DNA of 64,000 bases. It comes from PALSA-1353 sp050012375 (GTDB taxonomy: Bacteria > Planctomycetota > Phycisphaerae > Tepidisphaerales > Tepidisphaeraceae). The position numbers and the translations under genes were made by a program. The stretch lies in the NCBI GenBank assembly GCA_050012375.1, contig JBEKHH010000008.1, positions 55,275 to 119,274 of the forward strand, given 5' to 3'. The notes beneath the pieces are model-generated. The model saw only the letters and a list, made by a program, of their open reading frames with translations. It was not told the DNA's origin and ran no database searches. How positions within the stretch are numbered: position 1 is the first letter of the stretch; each line of letters begins with the position of its first letter. Positions 52,041 through 60,764 of the stretch are shown here, piece by piece.

Positions 52041-52757
52041 ATGGCTGAAGTGAAATCCACCGTCGAAGAAATCCGCGCCCGGTTTGACGGGGAAGTCGAG
52101 CGGTTTTCCGTTCTGGAAACCGGCCAGTCCGCCACCATGGACGCGCCGCTGGTGCTCGATCTGATCACCGCGGCGGCGGCCGGCGTCACGCCAGGGGCAA
52201 AACGGCTGTTGGATGTCGGCTGCGGCGCCGGCAACTATTGCCTGAAAATGCTTCAGCGAATTCCCGATCTCGATGTGACGCTGATCGATCTCAGCCGGCC
52301 CATGCTCGACCGCGCCCACCAGCGCGTCTCGGGGGCAACTCGTGGCAGGATCAATTTAATCCAGGGCGATATCCGCCAAATCGAACTCGGCGATGGGCAG
52401 TTCGACATTATTCTCGCTGCCGCCGTCCTGCACCATTTGCGGACGGACGATCAGTGGCGAAGCGTCTTCTGCAAATTCCATCGGGCGCTCAGCGCCGGCG
52501 GGTCGATCTGGATTTCCGATTTGATCCAGCACGCGCTTGACCCCGTGCAATCCGAGATGTGGAACCGCTATGGCCAATACCTGAACGAACTCAAGGGCGA
52601 GGAATATCGCCGGCATGTTCAGGCGTACGTCGAGAAGGAAGACACGCCGCGCAGCCTGATGTTTCAGCTAGATCTTCTTCGCGAGGTGGGCTTCGCCAAA
52701 GTGGATGTGCTGCACAAGACGAGCGTCTTCGCCGCGTTCGGGGCTAGTAAGATTTAG
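52041..52757 (+). CDS. Class I SAM-dependent methyltransferase
   Basis: The 238-residue protein carries motif I LLDVGCGAGNY (about residues 56-66), VTLIDLSRPML with the acidic residue contacting the SAM ribose, IQGDIRQIEL, and FDIILAAAVLHHLRTDDQ, followed by a C-terminal helical part. The pattern is that of small-molecule methyltransferases (Methyltransf_25/UbiE-like), substrate unknown. ATG 52041. The stop codon lies inside the first unit of the tandem palindrome array. It is convergent with atpC. Confidence 0.88.
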   Translation: MAEVKSTVEEIRARFDGEVERFSVLETGQSATMDAPLVLDLITAAAAGVTPGAKRLLDVGCGAGNYCLKMLQRIPDLDVTLIDLSRPMLDRAHQRVSGATRGRINLIQGDIRQIELGDGQFDIILAAAVLHHLRTDDQWRSVFCKFHRALSAGGSIWISDLIQHALDPVQSEMWNRYGQYLNELKGEEYRRHVQAYVEKEDTPRSLMFQLDLLREVGFAKVDVLHKTSVFAAFGASKI

Positions 52758-52923
52758 CCCCCGGTGAATCACCGGGGGTTAAATGCAATGCCGGCGTGAT
52801 TCACCGGGGGGTTAAATGCAATGCCGCCGGTGAATCACCGGGGGGTTAAATGCAATGCCCCCGGTGAATCACCGGGGGCTAAATGCAATGCCGGGTGATT
52901 CACCGGGGGTTAAATGCAATGCC
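52753..52923. repeat. Tandem array of five palindromic ~33-bp units
   Basis: Five units follow each other, each with a palindrome around GGTGA(A/T)TCACC flanked by C and G runs (fullest form CCCCGGTGAATCACCGGGG) and ending (T/C)TAAATGCAATGC. The central base alternates (A in units 1, 3 and 4; T in units 2 and 5). Units vary by one or two bases in length and there are no unique spacers, so it is not CRISPR. The array fills the whole gap between two convergent genes and includes the stop codon of the methyltransferase. Bidirectional termination or protein binding is plausible. Confidence 0.93.
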
Positions 52924-52929
52924 GCGGGT

Positions 52930-53196
52930 TTATGCTTTTCCCTGCTCCACCGCGGTCTGGGTCAGAATCGTCAGCCTATTGTCCAACATCTGTGCGATGC
53001 CGCCGTCGATCTGGAACAGCTTTGTCTGTCCCGATGCCAGGTCCAAACGCAACGGGCCTTTTGCGAGCTTGGCCAGCACGGGGGCGCGATTGGTGAGAAT
53101 TCCCAACAGCCCGTCGGCGGCGGGGATAATCGCCTGAGTCAGCGATTCGCTCAAGACCTGCTGTTCGGGGGTGACGACAACGCACGCAAAGGCCAT
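52930..53196 (-). CDS. atpC: ATP synthase F1 subunit epsilon (short form)
   Basis: The 88-residue protein fits the N-terminal beta-sandwich of F1 epsilon: ACVVVTPEQQVLSES, AIIPAADGLLGILTNRAPV with the conserved G-x-GIL-NHAP-like motif, and FQIDGGIAQMLDNRLTILT. The C-terminal helical hairpin that can inhibit the enzyme is missing, so the protein is about 45 residues shorter than usual. GGAG stands six bases before the ATG. It stands alone; atpD and other ATP synthase genes are not in the window. Confidence 0.88.
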   Translation of the reverse strand: MAFACVVVTPEQQVLSESLTQAIIPAADGLLGILTNRAPVLAKLAKGPLRLDLASGQTKLFQIDGGIAQMLDNRLTILTQTAVEQGKA

Positions 53197-53461
53197 GGGC
53201 TACTCCAATTACCGCTCGGACAAAGGGCTAACAGTCTAAGGGTCGCCGCCGCCGGGGTCAATTCGGGTTAAGTCTCCTATGGCGATTGAAGCGTTAACTT
53301 TCTTTCCCTGGCAGGCTAAATGCGTTGCCAATCAGTCTGTTTGGTATATGATTGAAGTCTCGGAAGATAACCACCGCGCCGCCCGCGCGGTGGTTCGATT
53401 TTGGAGAGTTGCAAATTGCGGCCGTATTTTGGCCGATCGCGGTTGAACAGGAGCAGGCGCC
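53197..53461. other. Divergent promoter region of atpC and greA
   Basis: It must contain both promoters. Apart from an AT-rich stretch with GTTTGGTATATGATTG (53339-53354), possibly a -10 region for greA, nothing stands out. Confidence 0.35.
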
Positions 53462-53935
53462 ATGCCGTTTGTCAGTGCTAACGAGAAAGCCGCTCTCGAA
53501 AAAAAGCGAGAGGAACTCTACAAGGCGCAGATCGACGCTCAGGATCGGATCCGCAAGGCTGCCAGCCTCGGCGATCTATCCGAAAACGCCGAGTACCACT
53601 TGGCCAAGGAAGAGAACCGCCATATCCAGCGGCAGCTCGCCGAAGTCGAGAGGAAGGTGAAAAACGCCTCCGTCATCTCCAACGAAGCCGTGCCCGACAA
53701 CATGGTTTTCATCGGCCACACCGTCAAGCTCATGGACATGGATGATGAGAGCGAGATGCTGGTTGCCATCGTCGGCGAAGCACAACCCGCTGCCGGCGGG
53801 GGGGGCGAGGTGACCCACGTCAGCGCCAACAGCCCGATGGGCGAAGCGCTGATCAAGGCCCGCGTCGGCGACACCGTAAAAGTGCGCGCCCCCCGCGGGA
53901 CTATGGAATTCAAGATTCTTGAGATCGTGCAGTAG
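53462..53935 (+). CDS. greA: Transcript cleavage factor GreA
   Basis: GreA rescues backtracked RNA polymerase by stimulating transcript cleavage. The N-terminal coiled coil has the family tip GDLSENAEYHLAKEENRHI (about residues 37-55), with the acidic residues that act in the polymerase active site. The C-terminal FKBP-like domain includes VFIGHTVKLMD, NSPMGEALIKARVGDTVKV and APRGTMEFKILEI. At 157 aa it is of normal length. AGGAG precedes ATG 53462. Confidence 0.95.
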   Translation: MPFVSANEKAALEKKREELYKAQIDAQDRIRKAASLGDLSENAEYHLAKEENRHIQRQLAEVERKVKNASVISNEAVPDNMVFIGHTVKLMDMDDESEMLVAIVGEAQPAAGGGGEVTHVSANSPMGEALIKARVGDTVKVRAPRGTMEFKILEIVQ

Positions 53936-54107
53936 CCCCCCTGGAAATCGGACCTTTTCTTCGACGTCCGAGATATCGCCGCTTCACCGCAGCTAATAAC
54001 CAGCCGCCGTAATAGACCCGCCTCCTAAAGTGGTCACCTAAACGTGCCATGCCTTTGTGACGATGATTGCAAAGCGCCGACAAAGCGTGCGGCCGGAAGG
54101 ATCGACC
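53936..54107. other. Intergenic spacer after greA
   Basis: No gene or strong terminator is recognised. A GGAAGGAT site at its right end serves the small frame at 54108. Confidence 0.35.
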
Positions 54108-54185
54108 ATGAAACGGCAATCGATGGGCTGGATTATCTTGACTGTCAGCGTGCTGTCTGTCGCCCTTGCGGTATTCAGCCGCTGA
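54108..54185 (+). CDS. 25-residue hydrophobic ORF similar to the next gene's signal peptide
   Basis: Behind GGAAGGAT, ATG 54108 opens a frame MKRQSMGWIILTVSVLSVAL ending AVFSR and TGA. It parallels the start of the next protein (MKQKRIGWIALPVCLVAATI). It could be a true small membrane peptide, but more likely is what is left of a truncated tandem duplicate. Confidence 0.4.
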   Translation: MKRQSMGWIILTVSVLSVALAVFSR

Positions 54186-54315
54186 TCGTCAGCGCCTCGG
54201 ACATCGCAAACGCCTGCATCGTCGCGGGAGAAATCCCGCGCCGCTTCTCTGTCCCCCGAAACAGATCGATCCTGCGCAGGCGTCAAAAGCGCCCTGCTTT
54301 GTGGGAGAATTCGCA

Positions 54316-54876
54316 ATGAAACAGAAAAGAATTGGCTGGATTGCATTGCCGGTCTGTTTGGTTGCGGCCACAATCGCGGTAATCGGCGGCCGACAGACAA
54401 TGCCGCCCTCAGCCCGCGCGGCGGCTCCGCCGCAGGCGAACGTCGTGCCCGCCGAGACGACTCAAGCCTGCCAGGCTGTCGTTGAGCAGATGGTTACGAT
54501 CCAACGTGTGCTGGTAGATGAAGAGCGATCAAGGACGATAAAACGTCTGGCGGCGTTGGATGAATTGGTGGCTCAGGAGTACCTGATTGACACTTCAAAA
54601 TGCCCGACCGATTTCCGGATGGCGGTTTTGCGCTTCGTGGCTGCGGAAGATGCCATGTGCATACGCGCACACATGGACAAGACCGGCAAAGCCGAGGAAA
54701 TCCTGGGCGCTGCTGTTGAAATCTTTGCAACCAAAGGCCTGTCCGCCGGCAAATCCCTGCAATCCATAATTGGCTACTACGAAAGCGTTGCGGGTGATCA
54801 GAAGCAGGATTTGGCGAACATTCAGTCTGCTATGCTGGACCTTGTCCAAGCGGCCATGAATTACGGCGTGAAATAA
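54316..54876 (+). CDS. Exported protein of unknown function
   Basis: ATG 54316 follows GGGAGA. The 186-residue product starts with a signal anchor or signal peptide (GWIALPVCLVAATIAVIGG) and an Ala/Pro-rich stretch, then is largely helical (VVEQMVTIQRVLVDEERSR, IIGYYESVAGDQKQDLANIQ). Three Cys remain in the mature part (ACQAV, SKCPT, AMCIR). I recognise no family. Likely periplasmic. Confidence 0.65.
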   Translation: MKQKRIGWIALPVCLVAATIAVIGGRQTMPPSARAAAPPQANVVPAETTQACQAVVEQMVTIQRVLVDEERSRTIKRLAALDELVAQEYLIDTSKCPTDFRMAVLRFVAAEDAMCIRAHMDKTGKAEEILGAAVEIFATKGLSAGKSLQSIIGYYESVAGDQKQDLANIQSAMLDLVQAAMNYGVK

Positions 54877-54924
54877 ACCTCGCCGCCCACCCCCATGCGC
54901 TCTAAAACATGCGGCTCTTTCCAA

Positions 54925-54996
54925 AGCCACCTGTCAGACTTGAACTGACAACCCCCGCTTTACAAAAGCGGTGCTCTGCCATTGAGCTAAGGTGGC
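54925..54996 (-). tRNA. tRNA-Thr (anticodon TGT)
   Basis: On the minus strand: acceptor GCCACCT/AGGTGGC, D arm TTAGCTCAATGGCAGAGC, anticodon stem CCGCT/AGCGG with loop TTTGTAA (anticodon TGT), T arm TGTCA-GTTCAAG-TCTGACA, discriminator T. No CCA is encoded. It is 72 nt long. Confidence 0.95.
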
Positions 54997-55144
54997 GGCA
55001 GAACGCTCCCGAGTTTATGCAGCGCTCCGCCGCTTCGCAACCGTCCTTGGCGAGGGGATCAAATCTCGGTCAGTTCGCAACAACAGAGCCGGGGCGTCTG
55101 GACCCGGTCCCCGCCGAACGGCCCGACTCCTTCCGGAAATTTCC

Positions 55145-56749
55145 CTATTTGAGTTGCTGCGGGACATCGTCATCGTCTTCCATCGTCAGATTCGAAACAT
55201 CCTGAATCTGGAGCGTCGGAACCGTGACGGACTTGATGTGCACGTCGCGAAGGGTAATTCCCCGGCAGTCGATCATCGCTCCGCCTTGCCTGGCGACGAT
55301 GACCGCGTGTTCAATCGTCACGTTTTCCAGAGGCATCTCCGGCAGGCCGCGCAACTGAATGCCGATGTTCGCGCCGGCGCAACTGATATTGCGAATGGTA
55401 ATGTCGCGGAAGCACGGCGTTCCCGCGCCGAGCGGCTGCGGCGGCTCCTGCTTCACCTCCAGCGGCTTGGCCACCGGAGCATCCGGCTCCGGAGCATCCT
55501 CGTCGGCGATGCCGGGCTTAGTCGCCGATTTCCGCGTCGTCGGCTTCTTGATCTGATAATACATGTCAAAGCTGATGCAGGCATTTTTGATGTCGGACAT
55601 CTGAATGTCGCTGATGTTGATGTTTTCGACGACTCCGCCGCGGCCGCGGACGGATTTGAATCGCAGCGCATCGTCGGTTCCGCGGAGAACGCAATGAGAG
55701 ACGTTCACGTTGCGGACGCCGCCGGACATTTCGCTGCCGATGGCGATTCCGCCATGTCCATGGCCCAGCGTGCAGCCGGTGATGGTGACGTTCTCGGTGG
55801 GGCGGGCGGCCCGCCTGCCTTCGGCGTCCTTGCCGGATTTCAGGCAGATGACATCGTCGCCGGCGTCAATTTTTGAATCGGTCACAGCCACGTCGCGGCA
55901 GGAATCGATGTCAATTCCGTCGCCGTTCTGCGCGAAATAGGGATTGAATATCGTCACGTTGTGGACGGTGAGGTTGTCGCAGTAGACGACGTGCACGTTC
56001 CATGACCCGGAATTGCGGAAAGTGGGTCCTTCCAAAAGGACGTTGTGGCAATTGGACAGCAGCACCATCGCGGGCCGGAGCAAATCGCGATACGGCCGGT
56101 AATTTTCAACCGTCGGCGGCTTGCCGCTGGTGCGCAATTTTCCCAGGCCCTTCATTCCGTCCCTGGCGGCCTTCGACGGCCACCAGGTGTGCGATCTCTC
56201 GTCAACGTATCCGCCGGCCTTCACCTGGGCAGCCCACTGCTCGGCGGTGGTTTTGGATTTCTTCAGCGGACGCCAGGCGTCCCCCTGGCCGTCAATGATG
56301 CCGGCGCCGGTGATGGACACATCATGCAGATTGTCACCGGACAGCGGCGAGGTGCATGCCACCGTCTGCTGGCCTTCAAAATTGGTCTGGACGAGGGGAT
56401 AGTCGTCGAAGTTGCGGCTGAAAAGCAGGGTGGCTCCCGCCTCCAGATGGAAGTCCAGGTCGCTCATGAGGTGAATGGGGCCGGTGAACCATGTTCCGGC
56501 GGGAACGACAACGCGTCCGCCGCCGGCGCCCGCGCAGGCCTCGATTGTTTTTCGGAACGCGTCGGTGTTGACGGTCTCGCCATCCCCGACCGCGCCGTAA
56601 TCAGCGATGCTGAAGGTGCGGGCTGCGATATTGGGCCTGGTGGTGCCCGTGGGACCCACGGCGACGTTGGCCGCCGGCTGCTCAGGTTGGCGCCCCGCCG
56701 CCGCGAGCAATGTCAAAACGATCAATGGCAAACAAGATCTGCGGTTCAT
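55145..56749 (-). CDS. Exported GH28 polygalacturonase-type hydrolase
   Basis: GH28 enzymes cleave galacturonan or rhamnogalacturonan backbones by inversion. The catalytic motifs of the right-handed beta-helix are all present: NGDGIDIDS, DAGDDVICLKSG, GHGHGGIAIGSEMSGG, and RFKSVRGRGG. The N-terminus shows a signal peptide (CLPLIVLTLLAAAG), and RTFSIADYGAVGDGETVNTDAF starts the beta-helix. At 534 aa it is longer than the next paralogue owing to inserts near 175-220 and a Pro/Lys-rich loop near 410-440. Last gene of the pectin operon, 28 bp behind the second GH28 gene. Confidence 0.93.
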   Translation of the reverse strand: MNRRSCLPLIVLTLLAAAGRQPEQPAANVAVGPTGTTRPNIAARTFSIADYGAVGDGETVNTDAFRKTIEACAGAGGGRVVVPAGTWFTGPIHLMSDLDFHLEAGATLLFSRNFDDYPLVQTNFEGQQTVACTSPLSGDNLHDVSITGAGIIDGQGDAWRPLKKSKTTAEQWAAQVKAGGYVDERSHTWWPSKAARDGMKGLGKLRTSGKPPTVENYRPYRDLLRPAMVLLSNCHNVLLEGPTFRNSGSWNVHVVYCDNLTVHNVTIFNPYFAQNGDGIDIDSCRDVAVTDSKIDAGDDVICLKSGKDAEGRRAARPTENVTITGCTLGHGHGGIAIGSEMSGGVRNVNVSHCVLRGTDDALRFKSVRGRGGVVENINISDIQMSDIKNACISFDMYYQIKKPTTRKSATKPGIADEDAPEPDAPVAKPLEVKQEPPQPLGAGTPCFRDITIRNISCAGANIGIQLRGLPEMPLENVTIEHAVIVARQGGAMIDCRGITLRDVHIKSVTVPTLQIQDVSNLTMEDDDDVPQQLK

Positions 56750-56777
56750 TTTTGGTTGGTTCCCTGTTCATCTTGAA

Positions 56778-58085
56778 CTATTGAAGTCCCTGGACCTGGG
56801 CATCGTAGAGAAACGGTTTGCCTGACGCCGCCGAGATATTGCAGTTGATAAACCGGATTCCCCGGGCATGGACGATTTCGATGGGCTTGCGCGCGGAAAT
56901 GCGCACGTCATCCAGAACGACGTCGTCAACGGGCATTTCCGGCAGCCCGACGATCTGCCCCGCGAGTCTCCCGCCCACCGAAGTGACGTTTCTGATGAGG
57001 ATGTGTCGCCAGATCGGCGTGCGGTTGTTGACCGGGTGCGGCGGATATTGCTCGGGATGAGTTGGAATCTTGGGGTACCAACTGGTGATCAAAATGGAAT
57101 TCTCGACGTTTCTCATGGCGAGGTTCTCGTAGGTGAGATTCTCAGCGATGCCGCCGCGGCCGCGGGGGGACTTCAAGCGGATGCCCGCCTGGGTCCCGTC
57201 GAACGTGCAGTCTCGCACCAGCATGTTTCGCACGCCGCCGCTCGATTCGCTGCCGACCGACATTCCGTGCCCGTGAAGGAACGTGCAATTGGAGATGAGG
57301 AAATTTTCGCACGCCGGACGGTCAGGATCGTATCGAGTCGAGCCTTTGACGGCGATGTCGTCGTCCCCGGTGTCAATGGTGCATCGGGTGATCAGAAAAT
57401 TAATGCCGGACGGATCGATGCCGTCGGTGTTCGGTGAATTCGCCGGAGACTTGATCCGGACGCCGTCGATGGTGACGTCCCTGCACTGCGCCGGCACGAG
57501 GTGTAACATCGGCGAATTGGTGAGCGTCACGCCCTGAACCAGCACCCGCGTGCAACGAAGCAGGTTGATCAGCCGCGGGCGATGCGGCATCCAGGGATCA
57601 TCGAAGGGATCGTTTTTCGGCTCGACGAAATTCCGCCAGAAATACGCGCCGCTTCCGTCGATCGTTCCCGAGCCGGTGATGGCGATGTCGTGGCAATCGC
57701 GGGCTGAGATGTCATTGTCAAACCCCGCCTCCGTCACCTTCAAATCGGCGATCCTGTCCGAGAATTGAATGATCGATCCGGCTTCAAGATGAAGGTTGAG
57801 ATTGCTATCCAGCAGGAAGGCGCCGGTGAAAAACTTCCCCGCCGGAACGATGACCGTTCCACCGCCCGCCTCGGCGCAGGCGGCAACGGCTTTGTGGAAC
57901 GCATCGGTGTTGAGCGTTTTCCCGTCGCCGACGGCGCCAAAATCGGTGATGTTGAATGTGCGGCTGGGAATAGTGGGCTGGGCAACGGAAAAATCGCTCG
58001 GAAGGGTTGACTGGGCAGCGGCCGAAACCGCTGTCGCCATCACGACCCATCCGGCGGCTATTGTTGAGATCGCAAATAACTTCAT
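56778..58085 (-). CDS. Exported GH28 polygalacturonase-type hydrolase
   Basis: The 435-residue protein has a signal peptide (FAISTIAAGWVVMATAVSAAAQ) and the GH28 motifs NTDGIDPSG, DTGDDDIAVKG, HGHGMSVGSESSGG and IRLKSPRGRGG. Its N-terminal segment RTFNITDFGAVGDGKTLNTD is closely related to that of the neighbouring GH28, but elsewhere they differ, so they probably attack different linkages or chain ends. It lies 15 bp behind the pectinesterase gene. Confidence 0.93.
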   Translation of the reverse strand: MKLFAISTIAAGWVVMATAVSAAAQSTLPSDFSVAQPTIPSRTFNITDFGAVGDGKTLNTDAFHKAVAACAEAGGGTVIVPAGKFFTGAFLLDSNLNLHLEAGSIIQFSDRIADLKVTEAGFDNDISARDCHDIAITGSGTIDGSGAYFWRNFVEPKNDPFDDPWMPHRPRLINLLRCTRVLVQGVTLTNSPMLHLVPAQCRDVTIDGVRIKSPANSPNTDGIDPSGINFLITRCTIDTGDDDIAVKGSTRYDPDRPACENFLISNCTFLHGHGMSVGSESSGGVRNMLVRDCTFDGTQAGIRLKSPRGRGGIAENLTYENLAMRNVENSILITSWYPKIPTHPEQYPPHPVNNRTPIWRHILIRNVTSVGGRLAGQIVGLPEMPVDDVVLDDVRISARKPIEIVHARGIRFINCNISAASGKPFLYDAQVQGLQ

Positions 58086-58100
58086 AGGGTTGGCCTAAAT

Positions 58101-59105
58101 TCAACCGGGATTCTGAACGGCCTCGGGGTCCCAATTGTCGTGCCCCGCCAGAACGCCGCGGGCGGTGATTTGCTTGGCCTCGTCGGGCGTCAATTGCCGG
58201 GTCCAGGCGGCGCGTTTGTCCGGCGTCGCGCCTGGGCCGGTGCTGTTGTATTCGGCATATCGGGCGGTTTTCCGATTGGCTTCGCCCCAGTCGCCCCAGC
58301 CTTGGGGTCCAATGCAATCGGCCATCTCCGTGTTCAGAAAAATGGTCGCCCCATATGGACGCCAGGGCCTTCCGAGGATGACCGAGCCCGCCGGCGCCTC
58401 GGAGGTGATTTTGCAGTGATCGAAGACATAACCGTACGCGGCGGTCTGCGGCGTCGAAGCCGCCGTGATCGATCCCTGGTCCCGGCAGTGCAGCTCGCAA
58501 TTCTTAAAATAGACCGTGGCCGCGCCGAAGATGAAATCAACGTGTCCCGCGATATAGCAATCGCGAAAATACTGGCGGTTGCGGTTGGTCATGACCGTGT
58601 CCTGCCAGCCGAGGAACCGGCAGTTCAGGAAAATCGCCCGGTCGCCGTAGATATTGATCGCCAGCGCTTGGCCGACCGGTCCGGCGCTGTTTTCAAAAGT
58701 CACGTTCCTGGCAAGAAAATCGGCGCCGTAAATGAAAACCGATGCGCTCTTGCTGGTGCTGATCGGCTTGCCGTCAGCGCCGAGCGTGTCGTGCGTGTTG
58801 TTGAATGTGACAACCGTCGTGGCCGCGTCATCGCCCAGGAGCGTCACGAGCGGCTTTTCCTTAGGGAACAGGAGTCTTTCCTTGTACGTCCCCGGCTTCA
58901 GATGAATCGTCATGCGCGTCGTGGCATGTTCGGGAACGGCGTCGATCGCAGCCTGGACCGTCTTGAAATCTCCGCTGCCGTCGGCGGCAACCGTCAGGAC
59001 GGTCTGGTCGGATGTCTGGCTGGTCGGAACGGCCGCGGCGGATAGATAGCCCAGGACCAGCACGGCGGCAGCGGTCAAAAAGACTGCGGATCTCATAACG
59101 CTCAT
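58101..59105 (-). CDS. Exported pectinesterase (CE8)
   Basis: Pectinesterases remove methyl esters from homogalacturonan, making it open to GH28 attack. The 334-residue protein has a signal peptide (AVFLTAAAVLVLGYLSAAA) and the CE8 landmarks GSGDFKTVQAAIDAVP, GPVGQALAI, GWQDT with the acid/base Asp, GHVDFIFG with the nucleophile Asp, and LGRPWRPYG. Its ATG overlaps the stop of the regulator gene (ATGA), implying coupled expression. ATG 59096 is an alternative start. Confidence 0.95.
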   Translation of the reverse strand: MSVMRSAVFLTAAAVLVLGYLSAAAVPTSQTSDQTVLTVAADGSGDFKTVQAAIDAVPEHATTRMTIHLKPGTYKERLLFPKEKPLVTLLGDDAATTVVTFNNTHDTLGADGKPISTSKSASVFIYGADFLARNVTFENSAGPVGQALAINIYGDRAIFLNCRFLGWQDTVMTNRNRQYFRDCYIAGHVDFIFGAATVYFKNCELHCRDQGSITAASTPQTAAYGYVFDHCKITSEAPAGSVILGRPWRPYGATIFLNTEMADCIGPQGWGDWGEANRKTARYAEYNSTGPGATPDKRAAWTRQLTPDEAKQITARGVLAGHDNWDPEAVQNPG

Positions 59106-60427
59106 TTGTTGCGGCGGCTTCGATAGCGCGCCGGAGTTTCGCCGAGGGCGGCTCGGAAGACCCGCGTCAGGTACTGCACGCTGCTGAATCCCGTGGCGCG
59201 GGCGACCTGCTTGATGGTCATGTCCGGACTGAGCAGCAGTTCCTTCACCCTCGCCAGCCGAACGCGCTCGATCTCCTCGTGAATGGTGCGGCCAATGACG
59301 CGTTTGAGCCGTTGTTGAAGGCTGGCGCGGGACATTCCGATGTGCGTCAGGACGTCGACAACGCGCAGGCCGGTGCAGCCGTTCTCGCGGATGTAGCGCA
59401 GGGCCCGGTTCACTTCGTCGTCATCGCTGGCGACGGTGTCGGTGGAGAGCCGAGTAAAAATCCCGCGGGGCGCCAGCCGCTGCGAACTCACCAGGGATCT
59501 TTTGCCCTGCATCATCTGATCCAGCAGCACGGCCGCCGTGTAGCCGATCTGCTCGGCATTGACGTCGACGCTGGTCAGGGGAGGAATCGACAGGTCGCAC
59601 AAGTGCTCGTCATTGTCGGCGCCGATGACGGCGACCTCGTCGGGAACGGTGGCGCCGCAGCGGCGGCAGGCATCGAGAACTTGCAGGCCGCGCTCGTCGT
59701 TGCACGCCATGACCCCGACCGGCTTGGGCAGCGAGCGAATCCACGCCGCCAGCCGCTCCTGTTCCGTTTCCCAATCGTCTTCATCCGGAGGGGAATCCGC
59801 GGGGAAAACATCGCATCGCCCCCCGGCGCGGATGACCATTTGTTCAAAGGTCGTGCCGCGCTCATCGAGTCCGGGATGAACCCCCGCCGGCTTGCCGCAG
59901 AACGCGAAGTTCTTCAGCCCGCGTTCCAGGAGATGTTCCGCGGCGAGCTTGGCGATTTGATCGTGATCCGGGCCGACATAGGGGAACGGCAAGTCGCCCA
60001 CGGTGCCGCGCAGGTTGACCACCGGCACGCCGGACTTAACAAGGAGTTGGGAGATTTCAGGCGTGTCGATGCGCGCCAGGATTCCGTCCCCTTTCCAGTT
60101 GGTCATCCAGGGCGGCGGTGGATCGCCCAAACCATGAGGATGGAAGTAAGTGGACCATCCGCCATGTTCGCGGTTGTATTTGGAAACGCCGCGCAACAAC
60201 CCGCGGCCATAGGATCCGCTGGTTTCGATGAGCAGGGCGACATGGCGCATTTGCGGCCGCGCGGCCTCGGGTCTCGGTCTTGGGGTGAGGGGGCGGGTCG
60301 GCCGAGGCGCATCACCGCCGCCGGTCGATGTCGAACGCGATTTGCCCCGGCTCTTCTTGGGGTTCGACGCCGCTTCGCTCCGCCGTGAAACCGCTTTAGC
60401 GGTTACTGATCTCGCTGCTGGAGCCAA
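59102..60427 (-). CDS. XylR-type regulator: LacI-like sensor with AraC-type DNA-binding domain
   Basis: After a ~59-residue basic, Pro/Ser-rich leader, residues 60-330 form a periplasmic-binding-protein-like sensor (VALLIETSGSYGRGLLRGV, the VGPDHDQIAKLAAEHLLERG block, ACNDERGLQVLDACRRCG). The last ~100 residues are an AraC-type double helix-turn-helix (VLTHIGMSRASLQQRLKRVI, then TIKQVARATGFSSVQYLTRVF). This is the layout of E. coli XylR, which binds a sugar and activates catabolic genes. The TTG start at 60427 has a good GGAGA site; a start at MRHVALL (60250) would give the plain family layout. Gene order suggests control of the pectin genes on both sides. Confidence 0.88.
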   Translation of the reverse strand: MAPAARSVTAKAVSRRSEAASNPKKSRGKSRSTSTGGGDAPRPTRPLTPRPRPEAARPQMRHVALLIETSGSYGRGLLRGVSKYNREHGGWSTYFHPHGLGDPPPPWMTNWKGDGILARIDTPEISQLLVKSGVPVVNLRGTVGDLPFPYVGPDHDQIAKLAAEHLLERGLKNFAFCGKPAGVHPGLDERGTTFEQMVIRAGGRCDVFPADSPPDEDDWETEQERLAAWIRSLPKPVGVMACNDERGLQVLDACRRCGATVPDEVAVIGADNDEHLCDLSIPPLTSVDVNAEQIGYTAAVLLDQMMQGKRSLVSSQRLAPRGIFTRLSTDTVASDDDEVNRALRYIRENGCTGLRVVDVLTHIGMSRASLQQRLKRVIGRTIHEEIERVRLARVKELLLSPDMTIKQVARATGFSSVQYLTRVFRAALGETPARYRSRRNK

Positions 60428-60536
60428 TTGCTTTCTCCTGATCGCCGTGAATTGCCTCGTTTTCCTTCATCGCCGCAGCGATACACCACTCAAATTTAGC
60501 ACGCCGAAGCTTCCATCTCTGCCCAACGATCAAAAA

Positions 60537-60561
60537 GTATAAAAGTTTTACAAAATTATAC
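60537..60561. promoter_or_regulatory. AT-rich inverted repeat, candidate operator in the divergent pectin promoter region
   Basis: GTATAA (60537-60542) and TTATAC (60556-60561) are inverted arms around an AAAGTTTTACAAAA centre, in an AT-rich island between the regulator (minus) and the third GH28 gene (plus). The rest of 60428-60764 shows nothing else definite. Confidence 0.4.
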
Positions 60562-60764
60562 CATTCCGATCGGCCCCGGATCGGCGCTCTTAATATCCGG
60601 GTTTACTTCTCGAAGTGCGTAATGGGCCATCCCAGGGGCGCTAGTAATAAGAGACGAATCATTTGCACAAAATCAAACCGTGCAGCGGGCGACATCGTCA
60701 ATGTGGTAAACTTGCTTATGAAGAGGTCGTCTTGGGGCCTTCCCAAGACTGCTTTGGAGACGGC

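Noticed and set aside
52753..52923. CRISPR array
   Set aside because: The repeated units directly follow each other without unique spacers, and no cas gene is in the window.
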